Notes: generated from the letters alone by a model not told the origin. Shown: positions 1 to 9,125, numbered from the stretch's first letter. The stretch is 64,000 nucleotides of DNA from Tumebacillus sp. BK434 (GCF_004340785.1 NZ_SLXS01000005.1:62001-126000); one strand, 5' to 3'. Numbers and translations are program-made.

Positions 1-1229
1 CCAAACGCCGCAGCCAGTCGCCCCGCAAAGTCGGGCGTCATGTCAACATTGCCGATGCCTTGCACGCCGTACAGCCCAAACAGACTTTTCTCCAGCTTCT
101 CGCCCCAGATCAGCGACGAGTGCGCGACTGTGCCTTCCTGCACGCGCTTGCCCGGCCACAATTTGACCTGCGGCTTGACGACCGACTTGGCGCCAAGCGA
201 ACAGGCGTCGCCGATCACCGAACCTTCGAAACAGGCGACGTGCGACTGCAGGTTGAGCTGCGAGCAGAGCGTGGCGCCGCGCAGCTCCACCCCGTCGCCC
301 AGGTAGCTGCGGTTCCAGACGACAGTGCGCTTGAGCGATGCGCCCGCCTTGATCACATTGCCCACGCCAAGCACCGTGTACGGCCCGATGTGTGCCCCCG
401 CTTCGATCACCGTGTCCCGCCCGATGTAGCAGGGCGGCTCCAAGGTCACGCCTTCTGCGACCTGTGCCCCTTGCCCCATCCAGATCTTCGGCGCGACGCG
501 GAAGCCTTGGATCGCACAGTTCACCTTCCCCTCCAGCATGTCAAACTGGGTCTGGCGATACTGCGCCAGATTCCCGATGTCCGACCAGTACCCTTCCGCC
601 ACATAGCCATACAGGTCATGCCCGTTCTGCATGAGCTTCGGGAACAGATCTTTGGAGAAATCAAACTCCTGATCTTCCGGAATGAATTCCAGAACTTCTT
701 TTTCAAAAATATAGATGCCGGTGTTCACCGTGTCGGAAAACACCTCGCCCCACGACGGCTTCTCCAGAAAGCGGGTGATCCGCCCGTCCGCCTCTGTGAT
801 CGCCACGCCGAACTCCAGCGGCGTCTCGACGCGGGTCAAGATGATCGTAGCCAAGGCGCCTTTTTCCCGGTGGGCGCGCACGGCGGCGAGCAGGTTGAAA
901 TCGGTCAGCGCATCGCCGGAGATGACGATAAACGTCTCATCGAGAAACTCCTGCGCGTTTTTCACCGATCCGGCCGTGCCAAGCGGCGTCGTCTCTTCGA
1001 AATAGGCGATCTGCACACCGTGCTCCGACCCGTCGCCAAAATAGCCGCGGATCACATCCGGCATGTATTGCAGCGTCACCGCGATGTCCCCTGCGCCGCT
1101 TCTCTGCAAGAGGTCGATCGTGTAGGCCATGCAAGGCTGACCGAGCAGCGGCACCATCGGTTTCGGCTTGTTGCAGGTCAATGGCCGCAGCCTGCTGCCT
1201 TTACCGCCGGCAAGAATCACAGCTTTCAT
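1..1229 (-). CDS. NDP-sugar pyrophosphorylase / phosphohexomutase fusion, 3' part missing
   Basis: Partial gene running off the left edge; about 409 codons are visible and no stop is reached. The N-terminus reads [16 protein letters not shown], the nucleotide-binding signature of sugar-1-phosphate nucleotidyltransferases. A nucleotidyltransferase domain (about 1-235) is followed by left-handed beta-helix hexapeptide repeats (about 250-370). After that comes [18 protein letters not shown], which resembles the opening of a phosphoglucomutase/phosphomannomutase domain, so the full protein is probably the roughly 800-residue mannose-1-phosphate guanylyltransferase/phosphomannomutase-like fusion. 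The ATG overlaps the stop of the GH57-GT4 gene by four bases (ATGA), which implies translational coupling. The likely role is activated-sugar supply for the glucan or surface polysaccharide made by this operon. The substrate (glucose or mannose) cannot be read from sequence. Confidence 0.85.
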   Translation of the reverse strand, partial: MKAVILAGGKGSRLRPLTCNKPKPMVPLLGQPCMAYTIDLLQRSGAGDIAVTLQYMPDVIRGYFGDGSEHGVQIAYFEETTPLGTAGSVKNAQEFLDETFIVISGDALTDFNLLAAVRAHREKGALATIILTRVETPLEFGVAITEADGRITRFLEKPSWGEVFSDTVNTGIYIFEKEVLEFIPEDQEFDFSKDLFPKLMQNGHDLYGYVAEGYWSDIGNLAQYRQTQFDMLEGKVNCAIQGFRVAPKIWMGQGAQVAEGVTLEPPCYIGRDTVIEAGAHIGPYTVLGVGNVIKAGASLKRTVVWNRSYLGDGVELRGATLCSQLNLQSHVACFEGSVIGDACSLGAKSVVKPQVKLWPGKRVQEGTVAHSSLIWGEKLEKSLFGLYGVQGIGNVDMTPDFAGRLAAAF

Positions 1230-4018
1230 CTCTGTTCACCCGCTTCCTGCACCTTCTTTTGCAGCGCCTGCTCATAGACGAGGAGCGTGCCTCGCGCGAT
1301 GGCAGGCCAGCTGTACGCGTCGATCGCTTTTTGCCTGCCCCGCTCGGCCGTCGCTCTCGTGCCGTCCGGATCGGCGAACAGCTGCAGGAGCGTGTCGCAC
1401 AGATTCCCCGGATCGCCCGGCTCGACCAGCCAGCCGTCCCGACCGTGGTCGAGGATCTCCGCCAAGCCGCCCGTACGCGCCGCGACGGTCGGTGTGCCTG
1501 CGCCCATCGCTTCCAACGCCACGATGCCAAACGGCTCATACAGGCTGGGAAACACGGCAGCATCGGCCGCCAACATCAGGCGGTTGCGCTCCTCATCCGA
1601 CACAAAGCCGAGAAAGTCCACCTGTTCGGCGATGCCTAAAAACGCGGCCTGCTCCTTCAGCTGAGCCAGCATCGGCCCTTTGCCGGCGATGACAAACCGC
1701 GTGTCGGGGTGGTGCTGCAGCAGGGCTGGCGCGCTCGCCAACAGCACCTGCACCCCTTTTTCCGGGACGAGCCGGCCGACGTAAAACACCGTTTTGGCTG
1801 TGCTGTTTTTCACTTGCCCGGACGACCGGAGCCCGCGCGACAGTTCGGTCAGGTCAACGCCGTTGGGCAGCACATGCAGGCGGTCGCGAGCGATGCCGTA
1901 GATCTCGCCAAGCTCCTGTTGCATGTACTTCGAGCAGACGATCACTTCGGCCGACTCCCGGGCCAGTTGTTGCTCGATCGCAAAGATCCGGTGTTGCAAG
2001 TCGTTGTGAACCCCATGGTTGCGCCCATGCTCCGTCGCGTGAATCGTCGTCACCAGCGGCAGGCCGGACATTTCCGATAGCAGCAGGGCACATTCGGCGG
2101 CCAGCCAGTCGTGCGCGTGTATCAGGTCGAACGGCCCGCAGGCGGCTAGCACTCGGCTGCCCATCGCGCCGAGCCGAATGTTCAGCAAGGCCGCCCACTG
2201 CACAAAATCGTCATGCTCATAGTCGGGCGCCTGCACCCGGTGCACATGCACGCCATCGACCACCTCGTACTCCGGCGTGCCTTCACCATGGCAGGTGACG
2301 ACATGCACTTCAATCCCCGCTTCTGCCATCGCCCGCGACAGGTCATAGACATGACGAGCCAGCCCGCCGATGGTGCGCGGCGGGAATTCCCAGGACAGCA
2401 TCAGGACGCGCCGCTCCGGACTCTGTGTCAGTTCCGCCGGCTCCTCCTCGAGGAAATGGCCAAGGTGCAGCTCCGGGAAAATCGGGGTCGCCGCTTCCCA
2501 TTCGGCCAGCAAGTCTTCCCTGATGCCGTTTGCTTCGATCTGAGCGGCGAGCCGTTCAGCGCGCGCCAAATGCTCGGTCGTGCGCCGCACGCCATAGTCG
2601 ACCGTCGTGCCCATCGTGATCATAAACGGCCAGTCGCTCGCTTCGGCGAGCAACGTTTCCCGGGCCAGTTGCCGCAGCGCCCGCCCGGTCAGCGGATCGG
2701 CGATGCTCCCGCTGCGCTGCGCCCTTCGCACCAAGTCGACCAGCCGCTCTTCGAGGCGGTGCAGGTGCGGGTAGATCCAGTCGTTCGTCTCGTTCAGCCA
2801 GACGTCCGCATACCCGCCGCGCCCCCAAGAGGACAGAACGAGCTCCGCCCGCGTTGCTTCAGGGAACTGCTGCAGATATGCGCCGGGGGTGGTCATCCCA
2901 AGCTCGGTGCCGGCCAGTTTCAGCGCGACTTGCTCCAGCCACTGCGGACCTTCATACCACCAGTGGCCAAACAGCTCCGCGTCATACGGGGCGGTGATCA
3001 GCGGCGGGCGTCCGTCCGATATCGTCCAATCGAGGGAGTGAAGCCGCTGCAGCCGGGACGTCACAAAATGCTCCGCATGCTCGCTGCACGTGGCGGCCGC
3101 TCGGACCGGGTTGTACAGTTCCTTCTCGTTGCCCCGTCCCGTGACGCGGTGGTATTTGATCCCCGTGTTCACGCGGATGCCTTCCGGATGGATGTGGTCG
3201 CGAATGTACGAAAGCTCCAGGTCGAAACCGATGTCGCGGTAATATTCGCGATAATTGGGGTGGCCCGGATAACCGCTGAAGGAGCTCCACACTTGCCCCG
3301 CCGATTCCGGGTCGCGGCCCAGCGCGTACACGTCCGCTTCGGCCGTCATGAGCGGCCGATAGACGCTGTTTTCGCCAAAAGCGTGCGAATCGACCAGAAA
3401 ATAGGCGAGCCCCTCGTCGGCCAGCACCCGTTCGATGCCGGGCAGGTAGCCGCACTCCGGCAGCCAGATCCCGCGCGGTCGGCGTCCGATGATGCGCTCA
3501 TGCGTTTCACAGGCGAGCGCGACCTGCGCCCGGCGCAACTCCTCCCGCCCGATCACCGGCAGAAAGCCATGCGTAGCGCCGCAGGTCATCAGCTCCAGAT
3601 GCCCGCTCGCTTCCAGATCGGCCAGCCTGGCCGTCACGTCGCGCCCGCAGCCTTCGAACTGGTCGAGCAGCCCGCGATAGCGGGCGTAATACATCCGCGC
3701 CAAGTTCTGCAACTCCGATTCATGCACGGTGCGCACGAGCTCCTTTTCGGTCAGCTCGATCGTTTTCTTCATATGTTTGACATACCGCGCGCCCATCGCC
3801 TCATCGGTGAGCAGCGTCAGCAATGTCGGCGACACCGTCAGCGCATAGGCGAATGGAACGCACGTTTCGCGCAGCCGCTCAAAAACGGCAAGCAGCGGCA
3901 GATAGGTTTCGGACAACGCTTCAAACAGCCATCGTTCCTCCAGCGCATGCGCCCCCTCCGCATGGCGCACGTATGGCAGATGGGCATGCAAGATCATCGC
4001 CAAATAGCCTTTTTTCAT
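1226..4018 (-). CDS. GH57 glucan-branching-type enzyme fused to GT4 glycosyltransferase
   Basis: A 930-aa two-domain protein. Residues 1 to about 530 are glycoside hydrolase family 57 (DUF1957/1,4-alpha-glucan branching enzyme type): HAHLPYVRH near the N-terminus, the nucleophile motif WLPECGY (Glu about 188) and the acid motif [12 protein letters not shown] (Asp about 346). From about residue 540 ([20 protein letters not shown]) a GT-B glycosyltransferase of the GT4/glycogen-synthase type follows, with the usual late motif [20 protein letters not shown]. The ATG at 4018 is chosen because GAGGAGG lies about 6 nt upstream; a GTG at 4033 overlaps the previous stop but has no ribosome-binding site. 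Cytoplasmic. It probably both elongates and branches an alpha-glucan. The two activities are usually separate proteins, so the fusion is notable. Confidence 0.88.
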   Translation of the reverse strand: MKKGYLAMILHAHLPYVRHAEGAHALEERWLFEALSETYLPLLAVFERLRETCVPFAYALTVSPTLLTLLTDEAMGARYVKHMKKTIELTEKELVRTVHESELQNLARMYYARYRGLLDQFEGCGRDVTARLADLEASGHLELMTCGATHGFLPVIGREELRRAQVALACETHERIIGRRPRGIWLPECGYLPGIERVLADEGLAYFLVDSHAFGENSVYRPLMTAEADVYALGRDPESAGQVWSSFSGYPGHPNYREYYRDIGFDLELSYIRDHIHPEGIRVNTGIKYHRVTGRGNEKELYNPVRAAATCSEHAEHFVTSRLQRLHSLDWTISDGRPPLITAPYDAELFGHWWYEGPQWLEQVALKLAGTELGMTTPGAYLQQFPEATRAELVLSSWGRGGYADVWLNETNDWIYPHLHRLEERLVDLVRRAQRSGSIADPLTGRALRQLARETLLAEASDWPFMITMGTTVDYGVRRTTEHLARAERLAAQIEANGIREDLLAEWEAATPIFPELHLGHFLEEEPAELTQSPERRVLMLSWEFPPRTIGGLARHVYDLSRAMAEAGIEVHVVTCHGEGTPEYEVVDGVHVHRVQAPDYEHDDFVQWAALLNIRLGAMGSRVLAACGPFDLIHAHDWLAAECALLLSEMSGLPLVTTIHATEHGRNHGVHNDLQHRIFAIEQQLARESAEVIVCSKYMQQELGEIYGIARDRLHVLPNGVDLTELSRGLRSSGQVKNSTAKTVFYVGRLVPEKGVQVLLASAPALLQHHPDTRFVIAGKGPMLAQLKEQAAFLGIAEQVDFLGFVSDEERNRLMLAADAAVFPSLYEPFGIVALEAMGAGTPTVAARTGGLAEILDHGRDGWLVEPGDPGNLCDTLLQLFADPDGTRATAERGRQKAIDAYSWPAIARGTLLVYEQALQKKVQEAGEQR

Positions 4019-4029
4019 CCCCATCCTCC

Positions 4030-4440
4030 TCACGTCACACGATAGATCGAATAGGAGCTGATGCTGTCAGGGCGCTCCCGCCTTCGGGAGACAGCAGCAT
4101 GGGGCCCCGGCATTCTCACACTCGTTTCATAAAGAGGCCAAAACTCGCCCTTCATCTCCAAGCCATACTCCACTCGAACTTCTGCACTTGATCGCAGCCC
4201 ATCTACAAAAGCAGCGCCGTATTCTGCCGGGCAGGGCAACAAGCGCACAGTTCCCGTCCCGCTCTCGATCCGAAGCAGCCGCGGCGCCCGCTCCCACCCG
4301 TCCGGAAACTGGCGGTCCGCGATCTTTTGCAGGGCCGTTCCTTCCGCCCAATGCACCCAGATGCGCTTCTTGTCGAGCGCCAGCGCGTACAGCCGATCAT
4401 CCCGGTAACGCGACGGCAGGTGATCCCAACCCTGCTGCAA
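4030..4440 (-). CDS. DUF4912-like protein
   Basis: A 136-aa protein beginning (TTG start) QQGWDHLPSRYRDDRLYALALDKKRIWVHW, which resembles the DUF4912 pattern of a LPxRYxxDR opening followed by a short beta-rich Trp-containing segment. AGGGGTG lies about 10 nt before the TTG. DUF4912 proteins are known to sit next to GH57 glucan-branching enzymes, and here the gene is the first of that operon, 12 nt ahead of the GH57-GT4 start. No catalytic residues are recognisable; a carbohydrate-binding or regulatory role is only a guess. No signal peptide or membrane segment. Confidence 0.72.
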   Translation of the reverse strand: MQQGWDHLPSRYRDDRLYALALDKKRIWVHWAEGTALQKIADRQFPDGWERAPRLLRIESGTGTVRLLPCPAEYGAAFVDGLRSSAEVRVEYGLEMKGEFWPLYETSVRMPGPHAAVSRRRERPDSISSYSIYRVT

Positions 4441-4600
4441 ACAACATTCACCCCTTTGACTTGGTGATGGGACAATGAATCTCTATTTTTTTATGAAAAG
4501 GCCTCTCGAAAAAGAACGGCATATTGCCGCGAACGGCTCATAAGGTGAAGTAAGCGCAACAACGATTGCGCAATTCATCTCGCAAGGAGGACGATCAAGA

Positions 4601-4945
4601 ATGGCGAAGGTGTATGCTCGTGCAGCCGGTTGGATTTTCCTGCTCATCGGGATCCTCGGGTTCTTCATTACTGACCTCCTCGGACTCATCCAGTTTGATA
4701 CGACCCACAACATTGTCCACTTAGTCCTCGGGGTGCTCGGGATCGCGGCCGGTCAAAATGCCAACTGGTCGCGGCTGTATGCGCAAGTGTTCGGTGTGAT
4801 CTACCTGCTGCTGGGGATCGTCGGCTTCTTCCTCTCCGACTTCCTTGGGATGCATCTGGAAGTGACCGAAAACCTGATTCACATCATCCTCGGTGCCTGG
4901 GGTCTGTACGCGGTGCTCGGCGAGAAGGAAACGGCCGGCGAATAG
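4601..4945 (+). CDS. DUF4383-type small membrane protein
   Basis: A 114-aa protein with four hydrophobic segments arranged as two similar halves (MAKVYARAAGWIFLLIGILG and later LYAQVFGVIYLLLGIVGFFL). Each half is followed by a conserved NIVHLVLG / NLIHIILG stretch, typical of DUF4383 membrane proteins. AAGGAGG sits about 12 nt before the ATG. Function is unknown in the family. It is divergent from the DUF4912 operon, and a strong terminator follows 23 nt after the stop, so it is likely monocistronic. Confidence 0.8.
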   Translation: MAKVYARAAGWIFLLIGILGFFITDLLGLIQFDTTHNIVHLVLGVLGIAAGQNANWSRLYAQVFGVIYLLLGIVGFFLSDFLGMHLEVTENLIHIILGAWGLYAVLGEKETAGE

Positions 4946-4968
4946 CGGCAGGCAGGCAACGCATACTA

Positions 4969-4998
4969 AGACTGTCGGGTGTTCCCGGCAGTCTTTTT
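4969..4998 (+). terminator. Rho-independent terminator after DUF4383 gene
   Basis: An 11-bp stem (AGACTGTCGGG with CCCGGCAGTCT, one G-T pair), a 4-nt loop and a T run, placed between the DUF4383 gene and the first CBS gene. Confidence 0.88.
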
Positions 4999-5046
4999 GC
5001 GTTGCCACACCCGTTTTTCCACACCACGTACCAAGGAGGCGGTTGC

Positions 5047-5478
5047 ATGAAGGTCCGTGATCTCATGACCCAAGAAGTGATCACCCTGAAGGCGAAGCAC
5101 ACGCTGCAAGATGCGGCGAAGCTGATGCTTGACCTCAATGTCGGCGTGATTCCGGTCGCCGAAGAAGGGGACAAACTGCGCGGCATCATCACCGACCGCG
5201 ACATTGTCGTGCGCGCCGTCAGCAAAGGTGCGAATATCCGAACTGCGAAGATCAACGACTACATGAGCCCGAAACTCGTTTCGATCAATCCGTCCGAATC
5301 GGCCGAAGAAGCGGCCAAGCTGATGGCGGAACATCAGATTCGCCGTCTGCCGGTCGTCGAAGAAGGTCACATGGTCGGCATCATCTCCCTCGGCGACTTG
5401 TCGGTGGTCAACATCCACGAAAACGAAGCCGCTTTTGCCCTGCACGAGATCTCCAATCCGGCTCGTCCGCAGCTGTAA
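5047..5478 (+). CDS. CBS-pair protein, copy 1
   Basis: A 143-aa protein made of two CBS motifs (about 1-60 and 70-130), opening MKVRDLMTQEVITLKAKHTL and containing the GIITDRDIVVRAVSKG element typical of CBS pairs of the YhcV/HrpB1 type. AAGGAGG lies 9 nt before this ATG; an earlier in-frame ATG at 5002 has no ribosome-binding site. It has no attached catalytic domain, so it probably acts as a nucleotide-sensing regulatory module. A close paralogue follows directly. Confidence 0.88.
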   Translation: MKVRDLMTQEVITLKAKHTLQDAAKLMLDLNVGVIPVAEEGDKLRGIITDRDIVVRAVSKGANIRTAKINDYMSPKLVSINPSESAEEAAKLMAEHQIRRLPVVEEGHMVGIISLGDLSVVNIHENEAAFALHEISNPARPQL

Positions 5479-5552
5479 CCGCATAGCCCCTGCGCTTTTT
5501 GGCATACTAAGCTTGGTTGCACTACCATTCCACTCATGAGGAGGGCGATTCC

Positions 5553-5987
5553 ATGCAAATCCGTGAACTCATGACTTCTGACGTTGAATCCTGCTCATCG
5601 CAGGACTCCCTGCAGCAAGTGGCACAGATCATGGCCGACCTCGATGTCGGCATCGTGCCGATCGTACGTGACGGCGGCTATCTCGAAGGCTGCATCACCG
5701 ACCGCGACATCGTCATCCGCGCGGTGGCCAAGGGCATGGATGTCAACGCGACCCGCGTTGACGAGTGCATGACCGAAAACATCGTTTCCTGTACCCCGGA
5801 TCAATCGGCACAAGAAGCGGCACAGCTGATGGCCGACAACCAGGTCCGCCGTCTGCCGGTGGTCGAAGACGGCCGTCTGGTCGGGATCGTGGCGATCGGC
5901 GACCTCGCTGTGGAACGCAAAGCGGACGAATCGGCCGGCTACGCGCTGAGCGAAATCTCCGAACCGGCTCATCCGGAACTGCACTAA
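5553..5987 (+). CDS. CBS-pair protein, copy 2
   Basis: A 144-aa paralogue of the preceding gene with the same plan: MQIRELMTSDVESCSSQDSL, CITDRDIVIRAVAKGMD and a closing EISEPAHPEL that mirrors EISNPARPQL of copy 1. GAGGAGG is about 8 nt before the ATG at 5553. Tandem duplication is clear, but the residues of the two CBS motifs have diverged, so the pair may bind different ligands or form a heteromer. A hairpin follows the stop. Confidence 0.88.
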   Translation: MQIRELMTSDVESCSSQDSLQQVAQIMADLDVGIVPIVRDGGYLEGCITDRDIVIRAVAKGMDVNATRVDECMTENIVSCTPDQSAQEAAQLMADNQVRRLPVVEDGRLVGIVAIGDLAVERKADESAGYALSEISEPAHPELH

Positions 5988-6010
5988 TCTCTCGTCTCTT
6001 TTTCAGCCAA

Positions 6011-6043
6011 ATGGACAAGACCCTGCGCGGGTCTTGTCCATTT
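6011..6043 (+). terminator. Probable terminator after CBS pair
   Basis: A 13-bp perfect stem (ATGGACAAGACCC with GGGTCTTGTCCAT) and a 5-nt loop. Only a short T tract follows, so termination may be partial. Confidence 0.7.
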
Positions 6044-6085
6044 GCTGTTCCAAAGGTACACTGTACGAAAAGGAGGGACGGCCTG

Positions 6086-6595
6086 ATGATCGCAGAACGC
6101 AGACGATTTGGGATCTGGCTCTTGCTCAGCCTCGCCTGGATGCTGCTCATCTTTTACAAATCGGGACAGTCCTACGGCGAACAGGACCTGCGCCCCCTGC
6201 TCCGGCAATGGATCGAAGAGCCGACGCTTCTGCTCGTGCTGCCGAACATCGAATTTTTGTATGACGGCGGGCTGGTCTCCTACCAAGATCCCTATTCGAT
6301 GCTCGAGTTTTTCATCCGCAAAGCGGCGCATGTGACCGAATATTTCATTCTCGCCTTCCTGCTCTGGCGCACCTTTGCGGCCACGACGGTGCGGCAGGTC
6401 AGCGCGCTCATCTTGACGGCGCTGCTGTCCATTTTGTATGCGGCGTCCGACGAGTGGCACCAGTCGTTTGTACCCGGTCGCACTGGGCATGCGATCGACG
6501 TGTATGTGGACAGCATCGGCGTGTTTCTGGTCGTGTTGCTTGCGCTTTTCTTCCGGTCCGGACGATCCAAGCGTCAAAAAACTCTCTCAAGATGA
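6086..6595 (+). CDS. VanZ-like membrane protein
   Basis: A 169-aa protein with four to five membrane segments and the VanZ-family signature: RKAAHVTEYFILAFLLWR in the middle and SDEWHQSFVPGRTGHAIDVY near the end. AAGGAGGG lies about 9 nt before the ATG at 6086; the reading frame is open further upstream but without a start supported by a ribosome-binding site. The family is named for low-level teicoplanin resistance in enterococci, but most members have no assigned job; a cell-envelope role is the most that can be said. The stop codon lies inside a terminator hairpin. Confidence 0.82.
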   Translation: MIAERRRFGIWLLLSLAWMLLIFYKSGQSYGEQDLRPLLRQWIEEPTLLLVLPNIEFLYDGGLVSYQDPYSMLEFFIRKAAHVTEYFILAFLLWRTFAATTVRQVSALILTALLSILYAASDEWHQSFVPGRTGHAIDVYVDSIGVFLVVLLALFFRSGRSKRQKTLSR

Positions 6596-6610
6596 TCTGA
6601 GAGAGTTTTT
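6579..6610 (+). terminator. Terminator overlapping the VanZ-like stop codon
   Basis: An 11-bp stem (AAACTCTCTCA with TGAGAGAGTTT), an 8-nt loop and TTTTT. The stop codon of the VanZ-like gene is in the loop. It also separates this gene from the convergent holin gene. Confidence 0.85.
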
Positions 6611-6622
6611 CTGTTTAGCGCT

Positions 6623-7051
6623 TTAGCGCTCCTCGCCGGTGATCAGTCGAGCCGGCTCTGGCGCGCTGCCGGGCGCAGCAGACATCAGCGAAGCGCTCGC
6701 CGGCGCTGCAGCGCCGCGGCGATCCTCAAGCCACGCCGATTCGATCACCGCGCGCATGTCTTTCATCGGCACGTCTTGCATGCCGCATGTCCCGCATTTG
6801 TCCATCAGGTATTTGATCGCTTCGTTCATCTTGGCCGGACCGTCTTCCATCGTATATACAGTCTCCGCATAGGAGAAAGCTTCCCGCCCGAGTTGTGCCA
6901 ACAGTTGTCGATTCTGCAAGGTGGTCTGGGCATCATAGTAGTTCTGCATGCGTTGTTTGAGATTTCGAAGCAGGAGCAGACCGGCAAGGACAGCAAGTTG
7001 CAGCACGATCGACACGCCGTCTTGCAACATCCCGAGGATCTGTTCCGTCAT
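6623..7051 (-). CDS. Phage-type holin, LLH family
   Basis: A 142-aa protein with one N-terminal membrane segment (SIVLQLAVLAGLLLLRNL), then a charged coiled-coil-like region and a segment of the type NEAIKYLMDKCGTCGM, matching the LL-H holin family (phage_holin_6). The C-terminal 40 residues are Ala/Pro-rich. A GTG at 7060 is an alternative start; the ATG at 7051 has better spacing to AGGTGG. It sits directly downstream of an SLH-domain amidase. The pair looks like a phage lysis cassette domesticated in the chromosome, possibly for export of the amidase, which has no signal peptide. Confidence 0.75.
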   Translation of the reverse strand: MTEQILGMLQDGVSIVLQLAVLAGLLLLRNLKQRMQNYYDAQTTLQNRQLLAQLGREAFSYAETVYTMEDGPAKMNEAIKYLMDKCGTCGMQDVPMKDMRAVIESAWLEDRRGAAAPASASLMSAAPGSAPEPARLITGEER

Positions 7052-7060
7052 GGTGGCCAC

Positions 7061-7867
7061 CTACCTCCCGCTTCGGATAAAGTTGTAAAAGCGCACGAGC
7101 ACAGATGCCATCTCCGCTCGTGTCACCGCTTGTTCAGGACGCCACGTCCCGTCCTCGTAACCGGTCATCACGCCCCACTCGATCACTTGGCGGATCGATT
7201 CTTCCGCCCAGGCCGGCAGAACTTCCGGCTGCTTCGGCGGGGTGACGGGTGTCGGTGTGGACGGCGTTCCCGGCTGCGGGGTCGGGCGGGCCGGTGCGTT
7301 ATATGGCAGATCAAAAATCGCGCACACCCCCCTTGCCGCACCTTCTGCGGCAGCAATTTGATAGTCACGGGTCGCCATGCGGCGCGCTTCGGCCGCATTG
7401 GTGATAAAACCCGCTTCGACCAGCACCGCATCCATCACCGTGTCGCGCAGGACCTGAAAATCCCCAAAATACACACCCCGGTTGGTCTGACCTGTCGACG
7501 AAGCGATCGCAGCGGCGATCCGCTCCGCCCATTGGTTGGTACGGCCGCCGCGGGTGGACGGATGAATCCAGACCGCAGAGCCGTTTACGGCAGCCGAACT
7601 CGCCGCATCGGTGTGCCAGGAGATATACAGGTCGGCCTTGGCGTTGTTGGCGATGCTGGCGCGGTAGGCCAGATCCTGCCCGATCGTCCCATCAGGGTCA
7701 GGCAGCGTGTCGGTCGTTCGCGTCATGATGACACGAAAGCCGCAGCGCTGCAGCGCATCGCGAAGCAAGAGCGAAGTCTGCAACACGAGGTTCTTCTCCT
7801 GATATCCGTTCCCTGCCGCTCCCGGATCTCTGCCTCCATGCCCCGGATCAATCACAACTAACGGCAC
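7061..7867 (-). CDS. N-acetylmuramoyl-L-alanine amidase with one SLH domain
   Basis: A 268-aa protein. The N-terminal Amidase_3 domain shows the zinc-site motifs VVIDPGHGGRDPGA, the LYISWHTDA segment and VLVEAGFITN. A Pro/Thr-rich linker (about 185-215) leads to one S-layer homology domain ending in YEDGTWRPEQAVTRAEMASV. The start at the GTG at 7867 is preferred because AAGGAG lies 8 nt upstream; a GTG at 7876 is too close to it. There is no signal peptide, so release may depend on the adjacent holin. It cleaves the bond between N-acetylmuramic acid and the stem peptide. The single SLH repeat could anchor it to secondary wall polymer. Confidence 0.88.
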   Translation of the reverse strand: MPLVVIDPGHGGRDPGAAGNGYQEKNLVLQTSLLLRDALQRCGFRVIMTRTTDTLPDPDGTIGQDLAYRASIANNAKADLYISWHTDAASSAAVNGSAVWIHPSTRGGRTNQWAERIAAAIASSTGQTNRGVYFGDFQVLRDTVMDAVLVEAGFITNAAEARRMATRDYQIAAAEGAARGVCAIFDLPYNAPARPTPQPGTPSTPTPVTPPKQPEVLPAWAEESIRQVIEWGVMTGYEDGTWRPEQAVTRAEMASVLVRFYNFIRSGR

Positions 7868-7926
7868 TGCCCTCACTCCTTTCAGGACATTTCGTGATCA
7901 GCATATGAATCCTTCCGGCCAAACGT

Positions 7927-7963
7927 GAAAAAAGCGTCCACATCCCGTTCGGATGTGGACGCT
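7927..7963 (-). terminator. Terminator of the CBS/ACT gene
   Basis: A 13-bp stem (AGCGTCCACATCC with GGATGTGGACGCT) with a 5-nt loop, followed on the minus strand by six T residues. Confidence 0.88.
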
Positions 7964-7979
7964 GAAAAGCTTGCATCCC

Positions 7980-8612
7980 CTATCGAGTTACATGGAACAC
8001 GCGCACGCCGACTTGGCGCAGGTCTTCTGTGATCGCATCGACATCGGCATCAGGCGCGACCTTGAAAGATACGCGGCGATACCCAAAGTCTGCATCGTCA
8101 TCGAGCACGAGCAGCCCGAAGATGTTCGAGTACTTGCGCACAACATCGGCAAACTTGAGCAGGGAACCTTGCATCTCCGGCATGGAGACGGTCATGCGGA
8201 TGCCCGGCTTGTGCATGCCCAGCGCATCGCGCAGCATTTCGAAGTTGGCGCTGTGCGTCACGATGCCCGTGAACGTGCCTTCCTCGGACAGCACCGCAAT
8301 AAACGGCACGCGGTCGATCGCTAACAGAATGTCTTCGATGCTGCCTTCCTCGTGAATCGTTGCATTCTTGTTGACCGTGATCGCATCGACCTTCGTCTCA
8401 GTCAGGAACTGCTCTTTATCGGCAGAACCGCTTTCAAAATAAGCCTTGTGAACATCCGCATAGCCGACCATACCGAAAAACGCTCCGTCCGCTACGACCG
8501 GAATATGTTGGAACCCGCAGGAATCGAGCGCCGTGAGCAGCTCGTTCAGATTCGCTGTAGGTTCGATTGTTACGACCTTATGAGCTTCTACTTTCAGCTG
8601 TTGTACAATCAC
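7980..8612 (-). CDS. CBS-ACT protein, CbpA-like
   Basis: A 210-aa protein with a CBS pair (about 1-135) followed by an ACT-like domain (about 140-210; MTVSMPEMQGSLLKFADVV...). This is the plan of the c-di-AMP-binding CbpA-type proteins of Firmicutes. The GTG at 8612 is chosen: AAAGGGG lies 9 nt upstream, whereas the ATG at 8621 directly abuts the ribosome-binding site. The likely role is a small cytoplasmic sensor of c-di-AMP or another nucleotide; binding cannot be shown from the sequence. Monocistronic with its own terminator. Confidence 0.78.
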   Translation of the reverse strand: MIVQQLKVEAHKVVTIEPTANLNELLTALDSCGFQHIPVVADGAFFGMVGYADVHKAYFESGSADKEQFLTETKVDAITVNKNATIHEEGSIEDILLAIDRVPFIAVLSEEGTFTGIVTHSANFEMLRDALGMHKPGIRMTVSMPEMQGSLLKFADVVRKYSNIFGLLVLDDDADFGYRRVSFKVAPDADVDAITEDLRQVGVRVFHVTR

Positions 8613-8672
8613 CCATGACATCCCCTTTCTTCTCTCTTCTTTATCTATTCGGCGGTCCTGCAAACTTTCCTC

Positions 8673-9089
8673 TTACAGTTGAAAAATAATTAAAGCCCCT
8701 GCCAGCACCGCCAGCGCTGCCAAATAGATCAGCAGTCCGCGCACGTATTCTTTGCCTTGCATCCCGTAGAAAATGCGCGAGATGATCGCCATCAGCACCA
8801 TTGCGATAAAGGACACGGAGAACAGAGTCATGCCGAGCGCTTCGCCCGCGCTGCGCACCGCGTACTCCCCGTTTTGATCAACCATCATCAAGCCGATCAT
8901 CAGGTTGGACAGATACGCCTGTCCGATCAGAAAGACGGGAACGGCAAACATCCAGCGCTGCATCGAGACTTTCTTGCGGAAGAACAGGACGATCAGGATC
9001 TGTGCCAACAGGGGCAACAGCGTATAGTAGCCGAGAAAAAACAATGCAAAGTCAGGATCGGTCTGCAATTTCTCAAAAATGTTGGTCAT
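8673..9089 (-). CDS. Small four-helix membrane protein of unknown function
   Basis: A 138-aa protein with four predicted membrane segments, including FLGYYTLLPLLAQILIVLFF, the VFLIGQAYLSNLMIGLMMV stretch and a C-terminal LIYLAALAVLAGALIIFQL. The ATG at 9089 has AAAGG about 11 nt upstream; two earlier in-frame ATGs lack a ribosome-binding site and reach towards the citZ terminator. No family recognised. It lies between the citZ terminator and the CBS/ACT gene. Confidence 0.7.
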   Translation of the reverse strand: MTNIFEKLQTDPDFALFFLGYYTLLPLLAQILIVLFFRKKVSMQRWMFAVPVFLIGQAYLSNLMIGLMMVDQNGEYAVRSAGEALGMTLFSVSFIAMVLMAIISRIFYGMQGKEYVRGLLIYLAALAVLAGALIIFQL

Positions 9090-9125
9090 GGTGAATTCTG
9101 CCTTTCTGCTTGGGAATGGAGTCAT

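Noticed and set aside
60-1277. 405-codon plus-strand open frame
   Set aside because: It is the antisense of the sugar nucleotidyltransferase gene, which has clear family motifs. The composition (Arg/His-rich) is typical of GC-rich shadow frames. The long frames opposite GH57-GT4, pyk, dnaE and prkA were rejected for the same reason.
4019-4033. GTG at 4033 as start of the GH57-GT4 gene
   Set aside because: It overlaps the previous stop as GTGA, but GAGGAGG lies inside the codons that follow it; the ATG at 4018 has correct spacing.
4961-5512. Ten-base word GCATACTAAG occurring twice upstream of the two CBS genes
   Set aside because: Distances to the two start codons differ (about 86 and 45 nt) and it does not fit a promoter element; it may simply reflect the duplication.
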